Part shown: positions 8,696 through 16,507 of the stretch, one piece after another
Layout of the letters: every line of letters begins with the position of its first letter
Position numbering within the stretch: the stretch's first letter is position 1
Assembly: GCF_002115745.1 (NCBI RefSeq)
Contig: NZ_JFKB01000012.1
Location: forward strand, 79,537-143,536
Direction: 5' to 3'
From: Thalassospira alkalitolerans
GTDB lineage: Bacteria > Pseudomonadota > Alphaproteobacteria > Rhodospirillales > Thalassospiraceae
DNA: 64,000 nucleotides
Position numbers and translations under genes: made by a program
The notes under the pieces: model-generated
The model's database searches: none
What the model was told of the DNA's origin: nothing
The model's input: only the letters and a program-made list of their open reading frames with translations

Positions 8696-10002
8696 CCGGA
8701 CTTGAAGTCGGTATGATCGGTATTGTTGCACTTTTTGCAGCGATTCTGATGGGCGCCAATGTCATGGTTGCTCTTGGTGCGGTCGGTGCTGCAGGTCTTG
8801 CAACCCTTGTCGGGGTCAAGGGTGCGACGGCGATGCTTTCGACGGTGTTTTTTGACACCACGCATAGTTTTCATTTTAGCGTTATTCCGCTTTTCCTGCT
8901 GATGGGGTTCTTTGCCATGCGGGCGGGCCTTGGCGAGGATATGTTCGAAGCCACAACTAAATGGCTGGGAAATATCAAGGGCGGATTGGCGATTTCAACC
9001 ACCATGGGCGCGGCCGCATTTGGTGCGGCTTCGGGATCAAGTGTTGGGACGGCGACCGTATTTACCAAGCTGGCCCTGCCGGAAATGCTTGCACGTGGTT
9101 ATGACAAGCGACTGGCATCGGCATCGATTGCCATTGCCGGGACCCTGGCGGTGATGATCCCGCCAAGTGCATTGGTGGTGGTTTACGGCATCCTGACAGA
9201 TTCAAGCATCGGCGGATTGCTGGTGGCCGGGGTTATTCCCGGGGTGATCTTTGCGGTTATTCTTTGCTTTGCGACTTATATCACGGTGCTTCGCAATCCC
9301 GCACTGGCACCGGTGATCAAAACCGAGGCGACATTCCGCGAGAAAATCTTTGCGTTGCGTTTAGCCGGGCCGCTTTTATTCGTCATCATCTGCATCATTT
9401 CCGGTCTTTATCTTGGGGTGTTTACCCCGACGGAAGCTGGCGGGATCGGTGCCGGTTTGACCTTTATTCTTGCCATCGTTCGTCAGCGCGGGATCAAGGG
9501 ACTGAAACTGACCGATACCTTGATGGATACAATCCGCACGTCGGGGATGATTTTTGCCATCATCATCTGTGCGTTGGTCTTTTCCAAGTTCCTGGCACTG
9601 AGCGGTGTGGCGAATTCGATTGGTGGTTTTCTGATCGGGTTGGAAGTCAATCGTTGGGTCGTGGTGCTGATTATTGTCGGTATCTATTTGTTGCTTGGCA
9701 TGATGATGGATGCTCCGGCATTGCTGGCGATTACCTTGCCGATTACCCATCCGGTAATGATGAAGCTTGGTTTTGATCCGATCTGGTTCGGGGTTTTTGT
9801 TGTGCTGTTGGTTGAGATAGGGGCGGTGACGCCACCGGTGGGGATCAATTGCTTTGTGGTGCAGGCCGCATCGAATGGCCAGGTCAAACTGGAAGACGTT
9901 TTCCGTGGGTTGTTGCCCTATATCCTGGCCGGGTTTGTGATGCTGACGTTGTTGTGTATTTTCCCGCAGATCGCGTTGTATCTGCCCCAAAGTATGCAGT
10001 GA
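8692..10002 (+). CDS. TRAP transporter large permease (DctM family), system 1
   Basis: 436 residues, highly hydrophobic, about 12 membrane segments. Conserved DctM blocks are visible: GAAAFGAASGSSVGTA, TLAVMIPPSALVVVYGILTD and the C-terminal EIGAVTPPVGINCFV. It is the transport subunit of a TRAP system, moving the bound acid inward with sodium or protons. It overlaps the small permease by four bases and is followed only five bases later by the GST-like gene, so transport and metabolism genes are one transcription unit. Confidence 0.93.
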   Translation: MTGLEVGMIGIVALFAAILMGANVMVALGAVGAAGLATLVGVKGATAMLSTVFFDTTHSFHFSVIPLFLLMGFFAMRAGLGEDMFEATTKWLGNIKGGLAISTTMGAAAFGAASGSSVGTATVFTKLALPEMLARGYDKRLASASIAIAGTLAVMIPPSALVVVYGILTDSSIGGLLVAGVIPGVIFAVILCFATYITVLRNPALAPVIKTEATFREKIFALRLAGPLLFVIICIISGLYLGVFTPTEAGGIGAGLTFILAIVRQRGIKGLKLTDTLMDTIRTSGMIFAIIICALVFSKFLALSGVANSIGGFLIGLEVNRWVVVLIIVGIYLLLGMMMDAPALLAITLPITHPVMMKLGFDPIWFGVFVVLLVEIGAVTPPVGINCFVVQAASNGQVKLEDVFRGLLPYILAGFVMLTLLCIFPQIALYLPQSMQ

Positions 10003-10006
10003 GGCG

Positions 10007-10699
10007 ATGAACATGAGCATGACATTGAACGGGGCGGTCTCTTCGCCAGATAAGTTCGAAGGTGTTGATGGATTATCATCTGGTCCGCGTCTTTTGCGGT
10101 CGACACTGACATCGCCGTTTGGACGCAAGGTGCGAATGGCGATTGAAATCCTTGGTCTTGAGGACCGGGTTTTGGTTGTGGCAGCGGATACGCGCGATGA
10201 GGCCGATACGCTTCGCGTCCAGAATCCGCTTGGCAAAATGCCCTGTCTGATTCTTGATGATGAAACTGCGGTTTATGACAGCCGCGTTATTATTGAGTTT
10301 CTTGATAATTGGTCGGGAAAGAAGGTTTTGATCCCGCGTGACACCGATGCGCGTGCCCGGGTTTTGACCCGGGCGACGCTTGCCGATGGGATTGCGGATG
10401 CGGCGTTGTTGATGGTTTACGAGGGTCGTTTTCGGTCATCCGAGCAGGTTTCCGAAGTGTGGCTTGCCCATCAGCGCGGCAAGGTCGAACGTGCGCTTTG
10501 TGCGATTGAAAAAGACTTGCCCGATCCGCAACAAACCGAAATTTCGGCGATCAGTCTGGCCTGTGCGCTGGGCTATCTAGATTGGCGAAAACCGGTGGAA
10601 TGGCGAAATCAGCATCCGATACTTGTTGATTGGCTTGACCGGTTTGAGGCTTCTGAACCAGCATTTAAACATACTGAACGACCGCAGGAGGTGATCTGA
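10007..10699 (+). CDS. Glutathione S-transferase-like protein
   Basis: 230 residues. The N-terminal thioredoxin-like domain (about 25-100) shows LTSPFGRKVRMAIEIL, the cis-Pro loop NPLGKMPCL and the glutathione-binding YDSRVIIEFL segment; an all-helical C-terminal domain follows. Three near-by ATG codons exist; the first (10007) has GAGG at a suitable distance. Its place between a TRAP permease and pathway enzymes suggests a role as a glutathione-dependent isomerase or dehalogenase/etherase-type step rather than general detoxification, but that is inference. Its stop overlaps the next start (TGATG). Confidence 0.85.
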   Translation: MNMSMTLNGAVSSPDKFEGVDGLSSGPRLLRSTLTSPFGRKVRMAIEILGLEDRVLVVAADTRDEADTLRVQNPLGKMPCLILDDETAVYDSRVIIEFLDNWSGKKVLIPRDTDARARVLTRATLADGIADAALLMVYEGRFRSSEQVSEVWLAHQRGKVERALCAIEKDLPDPQQTEISAISLACALGYLDWRKPVEWRNQHPILVDWLDRFEASEPAFKHTERPQEVI

Positions 10700-11247
10700 T
10701 GTCACGGATCGAACCGTTATCACCCGACGCACTTAGCGACCGTCAAAAGCAGGTCCATGACGCGATTGCGTCAGGCCCGCGCGGGCGGGTTCGCGGGCCT
10801 TTGGCTGTCTGGCTTCATCGGCCGGATCTGGCGGATCGTGCGCAGGCACTTGGCCGGTATTGCCGGTATGACAGTTTGCTTGAACCGCGACTGTCGGAAT
10901 TGGCCATTTTGGCAACGGCACGGGTTTGGAAATCCGAATTCGAATGGGCGGCACATAAACCCATCGCCCTTAAGGCCGGGATCAGTGCTGACATCGTTGA
11001 AACCATTCGGACCAATGGCACGCCGGTCTTCAAAAATGAAGACGAGGATGTTGTCTATAACTTTGCGGTGACCCTTCATACCAAGCGGTTCATTGACGAT
11101 GCGCTTTATGCGCGTGCGGTCAAGGTTTTGGGGCAGGAACGGGTTGTCGATCTGACGGGGATCCTTGGATATTACACATTGATTTCCATGACGATTAACG
11201 TCTTTGACCTGCCGCCGCCCGACGGGATTGCGCCGGAACTCGAATAG
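10699..11247 (+). CDS. Carboxymuconolactone decarboxylase-family protein
   Basis: 182 residues with the AhpD/CMD helical fold. The central block LLEPRLSELAILATAR followed by EFEWAAHKPIALKAG matches the decarboxylase-like branch, which has E-x-x-x-H instead of the CxxC of peroxidase-type members; the protein lacks a redox CxxC pair. It could act in lactone decarboxylation or as a small-molecule isomerase/binding protein. It overlaps the GST gene by one base and precedes the LigI-like lactonase gene, arguing for a shared pathway. Confidence 0.85.
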   Translation: MSRIEPLSPDALSDRQKQVHDAIASGPRGRVRGPLAVWLHRPDLADRAQALGRYCRYDSLLEPRLSELAILATARVWKSEFEWAAHKPIALKAGISADIVETIRTNGTPVFKNEDEDVVYNFAVTLHTKRFIDDALYARAVKVLGQERVVDLTGILGYYTLISMTINVFDLPPPDGIAPELE

Positions 11248-11298
11248 TTTCGCCAGACCACGCTTTTACGACTTTTTAAAAAATCAACGAGGATGGCC

Positions 11299-12171
11299 AT
11301 GAATACTGCGCCCATCACCTATAATCCTGCGCCGACGCAGCCGTCTTTTGTTATGCCCAAAGGGGCCTGTGACACGCATTGTCATGTTTTCGGTCCTTCG
11401 GTTCGGTTTCCGTTTGCACCGGAAAGTGCCTTGCAGCCCGGCGATGCGCCCAAGGAAAAGCTGTTTGCCCTTCATGACATGATGGGGATTGAACGCTGTG
11501 TTATCGTGCAATCAGGTGTGCATGGTTTTGATAATTCCGCCGTTGCCAATGCGATTGCGGCACGGCCGAAAACCTATCTTGGGGTGGCATTGCTGCCGAC
11601 AGATGTTTCAGATGACGAGATCAAGAGACATCATGAACTTGGTTTTCGGGGGATCCGGTTTAACTATATGTCCCATCTGAAAGGCGGGGCATCGATGGAT
11701 CAGTTGTTGCACCTGGCGGACCGATTGGGCCGATTTGACTGGCATTTGCAAATCCATATGGACAGCGATCTGATCGCAGAAAAAGCCGTCGGATTGGCCA
11801 AGGCCAGCGTACCGGTGGTGATTGATCATATGGGCCGGGTTGATGCGTCTCTTGGTCTTGATCAGGAACCGTTTAATGCCTTGTTGCGATTGATGGAAAA
11901 TGATCACCTTCTGGTCAAGGTTTCCGGGTGCGAGCGATCCTCAAGACAGGACGCACCCTATGTTGATGCCATCCCGTTTGCCCGCAAACTGGTTGAAACA
12001 TTCCCTGACCGGGTGTTGTGGGGCACCGATTGGCCGCATCCCAATTTCCGTGCGGATGCCCCCGATGACGGGGTGCTTGTTGATTTGATTGCTGCGATTG
12101 CGCCCACGCCAGATCTGCAACAGGCGTTGCTGGTGGACAATCCGATGCGGTTCTATCGTTTCGCTGCCTGA
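11299..12171 (+). CDS. LigI-like amidohydrolase (2-pyrone-4,6-dicarboxylate lactonase family)
   Basis: 290 residues of the amidohydrolase superfamily, close in motif order to LigI: DTHCHVFGP with FPF soon after, GIRFNY, VVIDHMGR, WGTDWPHPN and the C-terminal APTPDLQQ...NPMR. In LigI the two His of HxH, a mid-protein His and the Asp of GTDWPHPN form the metal-independent active site; all are present. I prefer the start at 11299, because the CGAGG site is directly abutting the ATG at 11293. LigI opens the lactone ring of 2-pyrone-4,6-dicarboxylate; D-galactarolactone isomerase is a relative with similar motifs, so the true substrate may be another lactone dicarboxylate. No other lig genes are nearby. 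Confidence 0.88.
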   Translation: MNTAPITYNPAPTQPSFVMPKGACDTHCHVFGPSVRFPFAPESALQPGDAPKEKLFALHDMMGIERCVIVQSGVHGFDNSAVANAIAARPKTYLGVALLPTDVSDDEIKRHHELGFRGIRFNYMSHLKGGASMDQLLHLADRLGRFDWHLQIHMDSDLIAEKAVGLAKASVPVVIDHMGRVDASLGLDQEPFNALLRLMENDHLLVKVSGCERSSRQDAPYVDAIPFARKLVETFPDRVLWGTDWPHPNFRADAPDDGVLVDLIAAIAPTPDLQQALLVDNPMRFYRFAA

Positions 12172-12182
12172 GGAGACAAAAA

Positions 12183-12983
12183 ATGACGGGACGTTTGCAA
12201 GACAGAATTGCCATTGTAACCGGTGCGGGATGTGTTGGCCCCGGATGGGGAAATGGCCGTGCGACCGCCGTTCGCTTTGCGCAAGAAGGCGCAAAAATCT
12301 TTGCCGTCGATCGCGATCCGGATGCCTTGGCGGAAACCATCGAACGGACCGAAGCCGTTGGTGGTGAAATCGTCGGGCATATTTGCGACATCACCGACGG
12401 GGTTGCCGTTGGCGAAATGGTTCAGGCCTGTATCGAGCATTTTGGCCGGGTTGATATTCTGGTCAATAATGTTGGCGGTTCGGCCAAGGGCGGGCCGGTC
12501 GATATGCCCGAAGACGTTTGGGACAAGCAGATCGATTTCAATCTGAAAAGCGTTTACCTGACATGTCGTAATATTCTTCCACATATGGAACGTGCCGGGC
12601 GCGGGGCGATTGTGAATACGTCTTCGACGTCTGGTCTGCGCTGGACCGGTGCGGCGCAATCGGCCTATGCGGCGACCAAGGCGGGCGTGATCCAGTTTTC
12701 CAAGGTGGTTGCGGTTGAATATGCCAGCAAGGGTATTCGGGTAAATACGGTCGTTCCGGGCCAGTTGCATACCCCGATGGTCGAGGCGCGATTGGCCGGT
12801 CAACGCGCAGATGGCAATGTTGATGCACTTTTGAAACAGCGATTGGCGCGTATTCCGCTTGGCTTTATGGGCGATGGTCGCGATACCGCCAATGCGGCGT
12901 TGTTCCTTGCATCGGACGAAGCGCGGTTTATTACCGGTACTGAAATTATCGTTGATGGCGGCATGACGGCGCGCTGCGACTAA
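12183..12983 (+). CDS. SDR-family NAD(P)-dependent oxidoreductase
   Basis: 266 residues, classical SDR. The cofactor motif is TGAGCVGPGWGNGRA (a slightly expanded TGxxxGxG loop), with NNVGG, catalytic Ser in NTSSTSG and the Y-x-x-x-K in SAYAATKAG; the family ending TGTEIIVDGGMTA is intact. An Asp after the second strand (AVDRD) favours NAD over NADP. It starts 11 bases after the LigI-like gene and is the last gene before a strong terminator. It probably oxidises or reduces a hydroxyl intermediate before or after the lactonase step. Confidence 0.9.
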   Translation: MTGRLQDRIAIVTGAGCVGPGWGNGRATAVRFAQEGAKIFAVDRDPDALAETIERTEAVGGEIVGHICDITDGVAVGEMVQACIEHFGRVDILVNNVGGSAKGGPVDMPEDVWDKQIDFNLKSVYLTCRNILPHMERAGRGAIVNTSSTSGLRWTGAAQSAYAATKAGVIQFSKVVAVEYASKGIRVNTVVPGQLHTPMVEARLAGQRADGNVDALLKQRLARIPLGFMGDGRDTANAALFLASDEARFITGTEIIVDGGMTARCD

Positions 12984-13061
12984 TGATGGGTGCGTTATTT
13001 CAGACCCTTGATGGCCTGATGGTGCACATTTAAAAGACCTCCCGGCCTGCTTTGGCCTGCG

Positions 13062-13098
13062 AACGGCGATGGTGACTTTGACCATCGCCGTTTTTTTT
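13062..13098 (+). terminator. Strong Rho-independent terminator ending the catabolic cluster
   Basis: A perfect twelve-pair stem (13062-13073 with 13081-13092), seven-base loop and eight T residues. It closes the unit that began at the TRAP binding-protein gene. Confidence 0.9.
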
Positions 13099-13198
13099 AG
13101 GCCGTCGGGAACAGGGCGCGTAAAGCCAATTTCACAATCTTGCGTAAAACAATGCTGTGTTGCACAGGTGGTGCTTTGCTTTGCGCGGTGCCAATGCG

Positions 13199-14125
13199 AT
13201 GATCACATCCCAGTTGCAGGATGTGTCGATGTTTGTGCCCAATGGCCGTTACCAGAATTTTGAAGTTTACAATCAGCTGATCGGAGATGCCGATTTGCTG
13301 AATGCGGGCGATTTTGGCGACAGCATTTCGGCCGCGCATTGGCGGCGTAATGCCAATATCATGACCCGCTATACTGATCCCGGTCATCACACCATCAGTC
13401 TTTACATCAATGGCGGCACGGGCATTAAACGCCATATTGGCCCCGACCCGCTTAGCGGTGGCGGGCCGGGACGCTGTTGTTTGATGCCGGCCTTTCTGAC
13501 GTCGGACTGGGCGGTCCACGGCGAGGTTGAGCTGTTTCACATTTATATCCCGCATGCGGCATGGGAACGCGCCGTGGTCGAGGCATTTGACATTGAGCCC
13601 AATGCGGTTGAACTGCCTGAAAAGACCTTTTTCCTTGATCCGTTGATCGAGCAGACAATCCGTCATGCGATGTTACCCCTTGATTGGAATGCACCGGCTG
13701 ATCGGATGGCGATGTCAAATGCCGGGCAGATGTTGATGGGGCATATGCTGCAAAGCTATTCCTCGAAACGGGATTTGGAGTTTCGGGTGCGGGGTGGTCT
13801 TTCGCCGCGGATCAAACACCGTATTTTTGATTTTATCGAGGCCAATCTGGATCAGGCGCTTTCGCTTGAACAGATTTCAGCCGAAGCCGGGCTTTCGCCC
13901 TGGCACTTTGCGCGCATGTTCCGCCAGTCTGTTGGCGAAGCCCCGCATAAATACGTCCTGCGCCGCCGGATAGAGGCGGCCAAGTCAATGTTGCGCCATC
14001 CGGGGCAAACGGTGGCCGATATTGCCGCCGCGACCGGTTTTTCCAGCCAAGCGCATCTGACTACCCGTTTCAGCGGGTTTACCGGTCTGACTCCGGCCAA
14101 GTTCCGCATGGTCAGTGGCGGCTGA
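13199..14125 (+). CDS. AraC-family transcriptional regulator
   Basis: 308 residues. The C-terminal domain has the paired HTH of AraC proteins: LSLEQISAEAGLSPWHFARMFRQSVGEAPHKYV and the second helix-turn-helix TVADIAAATGFSSQAHLTTRFSGFTGLTP. The N-terminal 190 residues look like a sensing domain. The start is the ATG at 13199 (MITSQLQD); an in-frame ATG at 13157 adds 14 residues without a better ribosome site. It follows the catabolic cluster terminator and may be its second regulator, but it could also control a remote target. Confidence 0.85.
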   Translation: MITSQLQDVSMFVPNGRYQNFEVYNQLIGDADLLNAGDFGDSISAAHWRRNANIMTRYTDPGHHTISLYINGGTGIKRHIGPDPLSGGGPGRCCLMPAFLTSDWAVHGEVELFHIYIPHAAWERAVVEAFDIEPNAVELPEKTFFLDPLIEQTIRHAMLPLDWNAPADRMAMSNAGQMLMGHMLQSYSSKRDLEFRVRGGLSPRIKHRIFDFIEANLDQALSLEQISAEAGLSPWHFARMFRQSVGEAPHKYVLRRRIEAAKSMLRHPGQTVADIAAATGFSSQAHLTTRFSGFTGLTPAKFRMVSGG

Positions 14126-14142
14126 ATTAATAGGCTTTGAGC

Positions 14143-14607
14143 CTAGCGGACCTGATTGATCATGCGGGCAATCAGCGCATCAAGTTCATCGGCCAGTACC
14201 ATCAAGTCCGGACCGCCATCCGGGTAATCGGCAAAGATCGCACTTGGTTTGCGATAGCTAACCGTTGCCGAACCATCGGTATTTTCCGTCAGGTATAACC
14301 GGATCGGGGCTTCGATCCCGGCAGGCAGGCTTGCGGCCAGAAGACGGTCGGCAAAGCGCGGATGAAAGATGCCGATCACCATATTTCCCGGAATGTCCTT
14401 GCCCAGAACAGCTTTGACGCCGTTGGTGGCACTGGCGCGGGTGACAATGCCGATCTTTTCGGTCTTTGCCGCAAGATCAATGGCCGCCACCAGTTCAGCA
14501 AAGTTTTTCGATGTGGTGACGTGAACCATACCGGCCGGTTCGGCTATGGCCGGACGGATGGCAAAACAGGTCAGAACCATTAAAACGGCAATGCGTGGGT
14601 ATGTCAT
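14143..14607 (-). CDS. DUF302-domain periplasmic protein
   Basis: 154 residues with a signal peptide (hydrophobic LMVLTCFAIRPAIA, cleavage near AIA-E). The body is a DUF302 domain: TSKNFAELVAAIDLAAK, then NMVIGIFHPRFADRLLAA and PIRLYLTENTDGSATVSYRKPSA. DUF302 proteins are small alpha/beta proteins of unknown function found in the periplasm of many proteobacteria. It is convergent with the AraC gene (18 bp between stops) and divergent from the second TRAP operon. Confidence 0.8.
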   Translation of the reverse strand: MTYPRIAVLMVLTCFAIRPAIAEPAGMVHVTTSKNFAELVAAIDLAAKTEKIGIVTRASATNGVKAVLGKDIPGNMVIGIFHPRFADRLLAASLPAGIEAPIRLYLTENTDGSATVSYRKPSAIFADYPDGGPDLMVLADELDALIARMINQVR

Positions 14608-14830
14608 CTGGGACCTCGTATTTCGGTGGCAAGAATGACGACAGTTTAGACACCGGTTCTGGACGGCTGCCTATTCACATTGCGGTAACGTTCCGGTGGC
14701 AGTGGGTCGAAATGCAAAGGCGGTGTTGGGGCGGGAAATTACCTTGTTGCCAGGGGGATTATTTCCGTTTTTGCAATCTTGAAAGGTTAATGATCGTTCG
14801 TTGGTTGATTACAGGCAGGGTGATTTAAAG

Positions 14831-14842
14831 TGAAAATTTTCA
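14831..14842. promoter_or_regulatory. Candidate operator palindrome TGAAAATTTTCA
   Basis: A perfect 12-bp palindrome about 45 bp upstream of the -35 element of TRAP system 2. A related half-site TTGAAAATTC lies at 14876-14885. The GntR protein encoded at the end of the operon is a plausible binder, but the motif is not a known FadR/GntR consensus. Confidence 0.35.
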
Positions 14843-14887
14843 GCTAAATGACTGATTTAAAGTAATTTTTACAAGTTGAAAATTCGA

Positions 14888-14917
14888 TTGACAAGATTGC
14901 CGTAAGGTATCTAAAAT
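14888..14917 (+). promoter_or_regulatory. Sigma70-type promoter for TRAP system 2
   Basis: TTGACA (14888-14893), 18-bp spacer, TAAAAT (14912-14917), in A/T-rich DNA about 65 bp ahead of the binding-protein start. Confidence 0.6.
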
Positions 14918-14980
14918 TTCAAGCAAACTAAAATATCAATTAATGGCAAAAATGCCAAATCCAACGGGAGGACTTCCAAT

Positions 14981-15961
14981 ATGAAATTTACCGTCAAAAC
15001 ACTTGGAATTTGTGCGGCCCTTGCAGGGGCGCTTGGGGCAAGCATGCCAGCCGTCGCGGCAACGACGCTTCGGATCGGAACGGTTCTGTCGCCGAATGAT
15101 CCGATGGGGCAGGGACTTGAAAAATTCAAGCTGGATGTGGAAAAGGCCACAAATGGCGACGTCGTTATCGAGGTTTTCCACAATTCGCAACTTGGCGATA
15201 CCACGGAAATGATCGATCAGGCGCGCGCCGGTGCAGGGATTGGGACGGTCACCGATGTGGCACGTCTTTCAAGCTTCGTGCCGTCGCTTGCGATTATGTC
15301 GGCACCGTTCCTGTTTGATACCTATGAGCAGGCTGATAAATTTGCGCTTTCGGATGAATATATTGCCTGGGGCGATGAACTCCGCGAGAAGTCGGGCCTC
15401 GTGATGATTGCATCGAACTGGTATCAGGGTGCGCGCCATGCCCTGACGCAGAATGCCGTTAAAAGCCCGGCTGACCTTGCCGGTGTGCGCATGCGGACAA
15501 TCGGGGCACCTGTCTGGATTGAAACCATCCGTGCGATGGGGGCAGAGCCAACCCCGATTGCATGGGGCGAAGTATATACCGCGTTGCAGCTTGGTACGAT
15601 TGATGCCGCCGAAGCCCAGCCGACTGCAATCTGGAATGCCAAGCTTTATGAAGTCATCAAACATGTGACCAAAACCGGTCATATCCAGTTGGTGACCGCC
15701 CTTGTTGTTGGGGCCAAATCCTGGGACGAAATTTCCCCGGAAAACCAGAAGATCGTGCGTGATCTGGCGGTTGAAGATGGTCGGTATGCGTCGCAGCTGA
15801 CCATTGAACTTGGCGAAAAAGCCCTTGAAGATGTTGCGGCATCGGGCGTGGAAGTCAGCGAAGTGGATCTGGCACCGTTCAAGGAAGCCGTGAAACCGGT
15901 TTACAAGTTGCTTGATCTCGAAGCAGAGGCCGCAATCGTCAATAAAGTCCTGGGCCGATAA
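14981..15961 (+). CDS. TRAP transporter periplasmic binding protein (DctP family), system 2
   Basis: 326 residues. Signal peptide to about residue 25 (GASMPAVAA), then the DctP domain: TLRIGTVLSPNDPMGQGLEKFK, EVFHNSQLGDTTEMIDQ, and LAGVRMRTIGAPVWIETIRAMGA with the conserved Arg of the ligand site. It belongs to a different branch from the system 1 protein. It heads a four-gene unit with small and large permeases and a GntR regulator. A GC-rich hairpin lies between it and the small permease. The ligand is likely a mono- or dicarboxylate, such as a sugar acid; this is inference from the family and the FCD-type regulator. Confidence 0.93.
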   Translation: MKFTVKTLGICAALAGALGASMPAVAATTLRIGTVLSPNDPMGQGLEKFKLDVEKATNGDVVIEVFHNSQLGDTTEMIDQARAGAGIGTVTDVARLSSFVPSLAIMSAPFLFDTYEQADKFALSDEYIAWGDELREKSGLVMIASNWYQGARHALTQNAVKSPADLAGVRMRTIGAPVWIETIRAMGAEPTPIAWGEVYTALQLGTIDAAEAQPTAIWNAKLYEVIKHVTKTGHIQLVTALVVGAKSWDEISPENQKIVRDLAVEDGRYASQLTIELGEKALEDVAASGVEVSEVDLAPFKEAVKPVYKLLDLEAEAAIVNKVLGR

Positions 15962-15992
15962 TTTTCAGCCATCAGAAACGTGCGTTCCGACT

Positions 15993-16027
15993 GTGCGTTG
16001 CCTCGCCTCGTAAGCGGGGCAGCGCAC
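15993..16027 (+). promoter_or_regulatory. Intercistronic hairpin in TRAP operon 2
   Basis: A fully paired 14-bp stem (15993-16006 with 16014-16027, three G-U pairs) and a seven-base loop, no T tract. Same place in the operon as the hairpin at 8095-8124. Confidence 0.6.
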
Positions 16028-16054
16028 TTCAATCTTCAAGATGGAATAGAATAC

Positions 16055-16507
16055 ATGCTCAAGAAAATTGAGTTTGCCAGTGCCGGGGTGCTGCTTGTCG
16101 CAGTTGTCGTTCTTGTTGGTGTCGCGTCGATTGCCAGAGCGGTGGGGTCGCCGATCATCTGGTCAATTGAAATGGCTCAGTTGATTTTTGTCTGGTTGTG
16201 CATGCTGGCAGCAGACATCGCCATGCAAGAGGATCGGCATTTCGGTCTTCAGGTCCTGCAAGACAATATCTCGCCAAAAGCGCGCGATACGGTTGAAATA
16301 TTCAACATCGTTGTGATCATCGGGTTCCTTGTGTTTCTGCTGTATTACGCATGGGGGAACATGATTTTGATGCATCCCCGCCTTGTCGGCGCAACACAAA
16401 TCCATGCCTCCTATATTCATGCTTCGATGGTTGTCGGTCTGAGCCTTTTGATACGGACCATGGTGTTTCAACTTATCGGACGAATTCGAAGCAAGGGGCT
16501 TTTCTGA
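16055..16507 (+). CDS. TRAP transporter small permease (DctQ family), system 2
   Basis: 150 residues with four membrane segments. The start is the ATG at 16055 (MLKKIEFASAG); an upstream start at 15980 would translate the intercistronic hairpin. Typical DctQ features are SIEMAQLIFVWLCMLAADIAM and the EDRHFGLQVL loop. Its stop codon overlaps the next ATG (TGATG), implying coupled translation with the large permease. Confidence 0.9.
   Translation: MLKKIEFASAGVLLVAVVVLVGVASIARAVGSPIIWSIEMAQLIFVWLCMLAADIAMQEDRHFGLQVLQDNISPKARDTVEIFNIVVIIGFLVFLLYYAWGNMILMHPRLVGATQIHASYIHASMVVGLSLLIRTMVFQLIGRIRSKGLF

Larger units (their letters stand above)
14608..14980. other. Regulatory region upstream of TRAP system 2
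   Basis: About 370 bp without a gene. The right 170 bp are markedly A/T-rich and hold a 12-bp palindrome and a good sigma70-like promoter (listed separately); the left part carries the leader of the divergent DUF302 gene. A GGGAGG ribosome site precedes the ATG at 14981. Confidence 0.6.
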
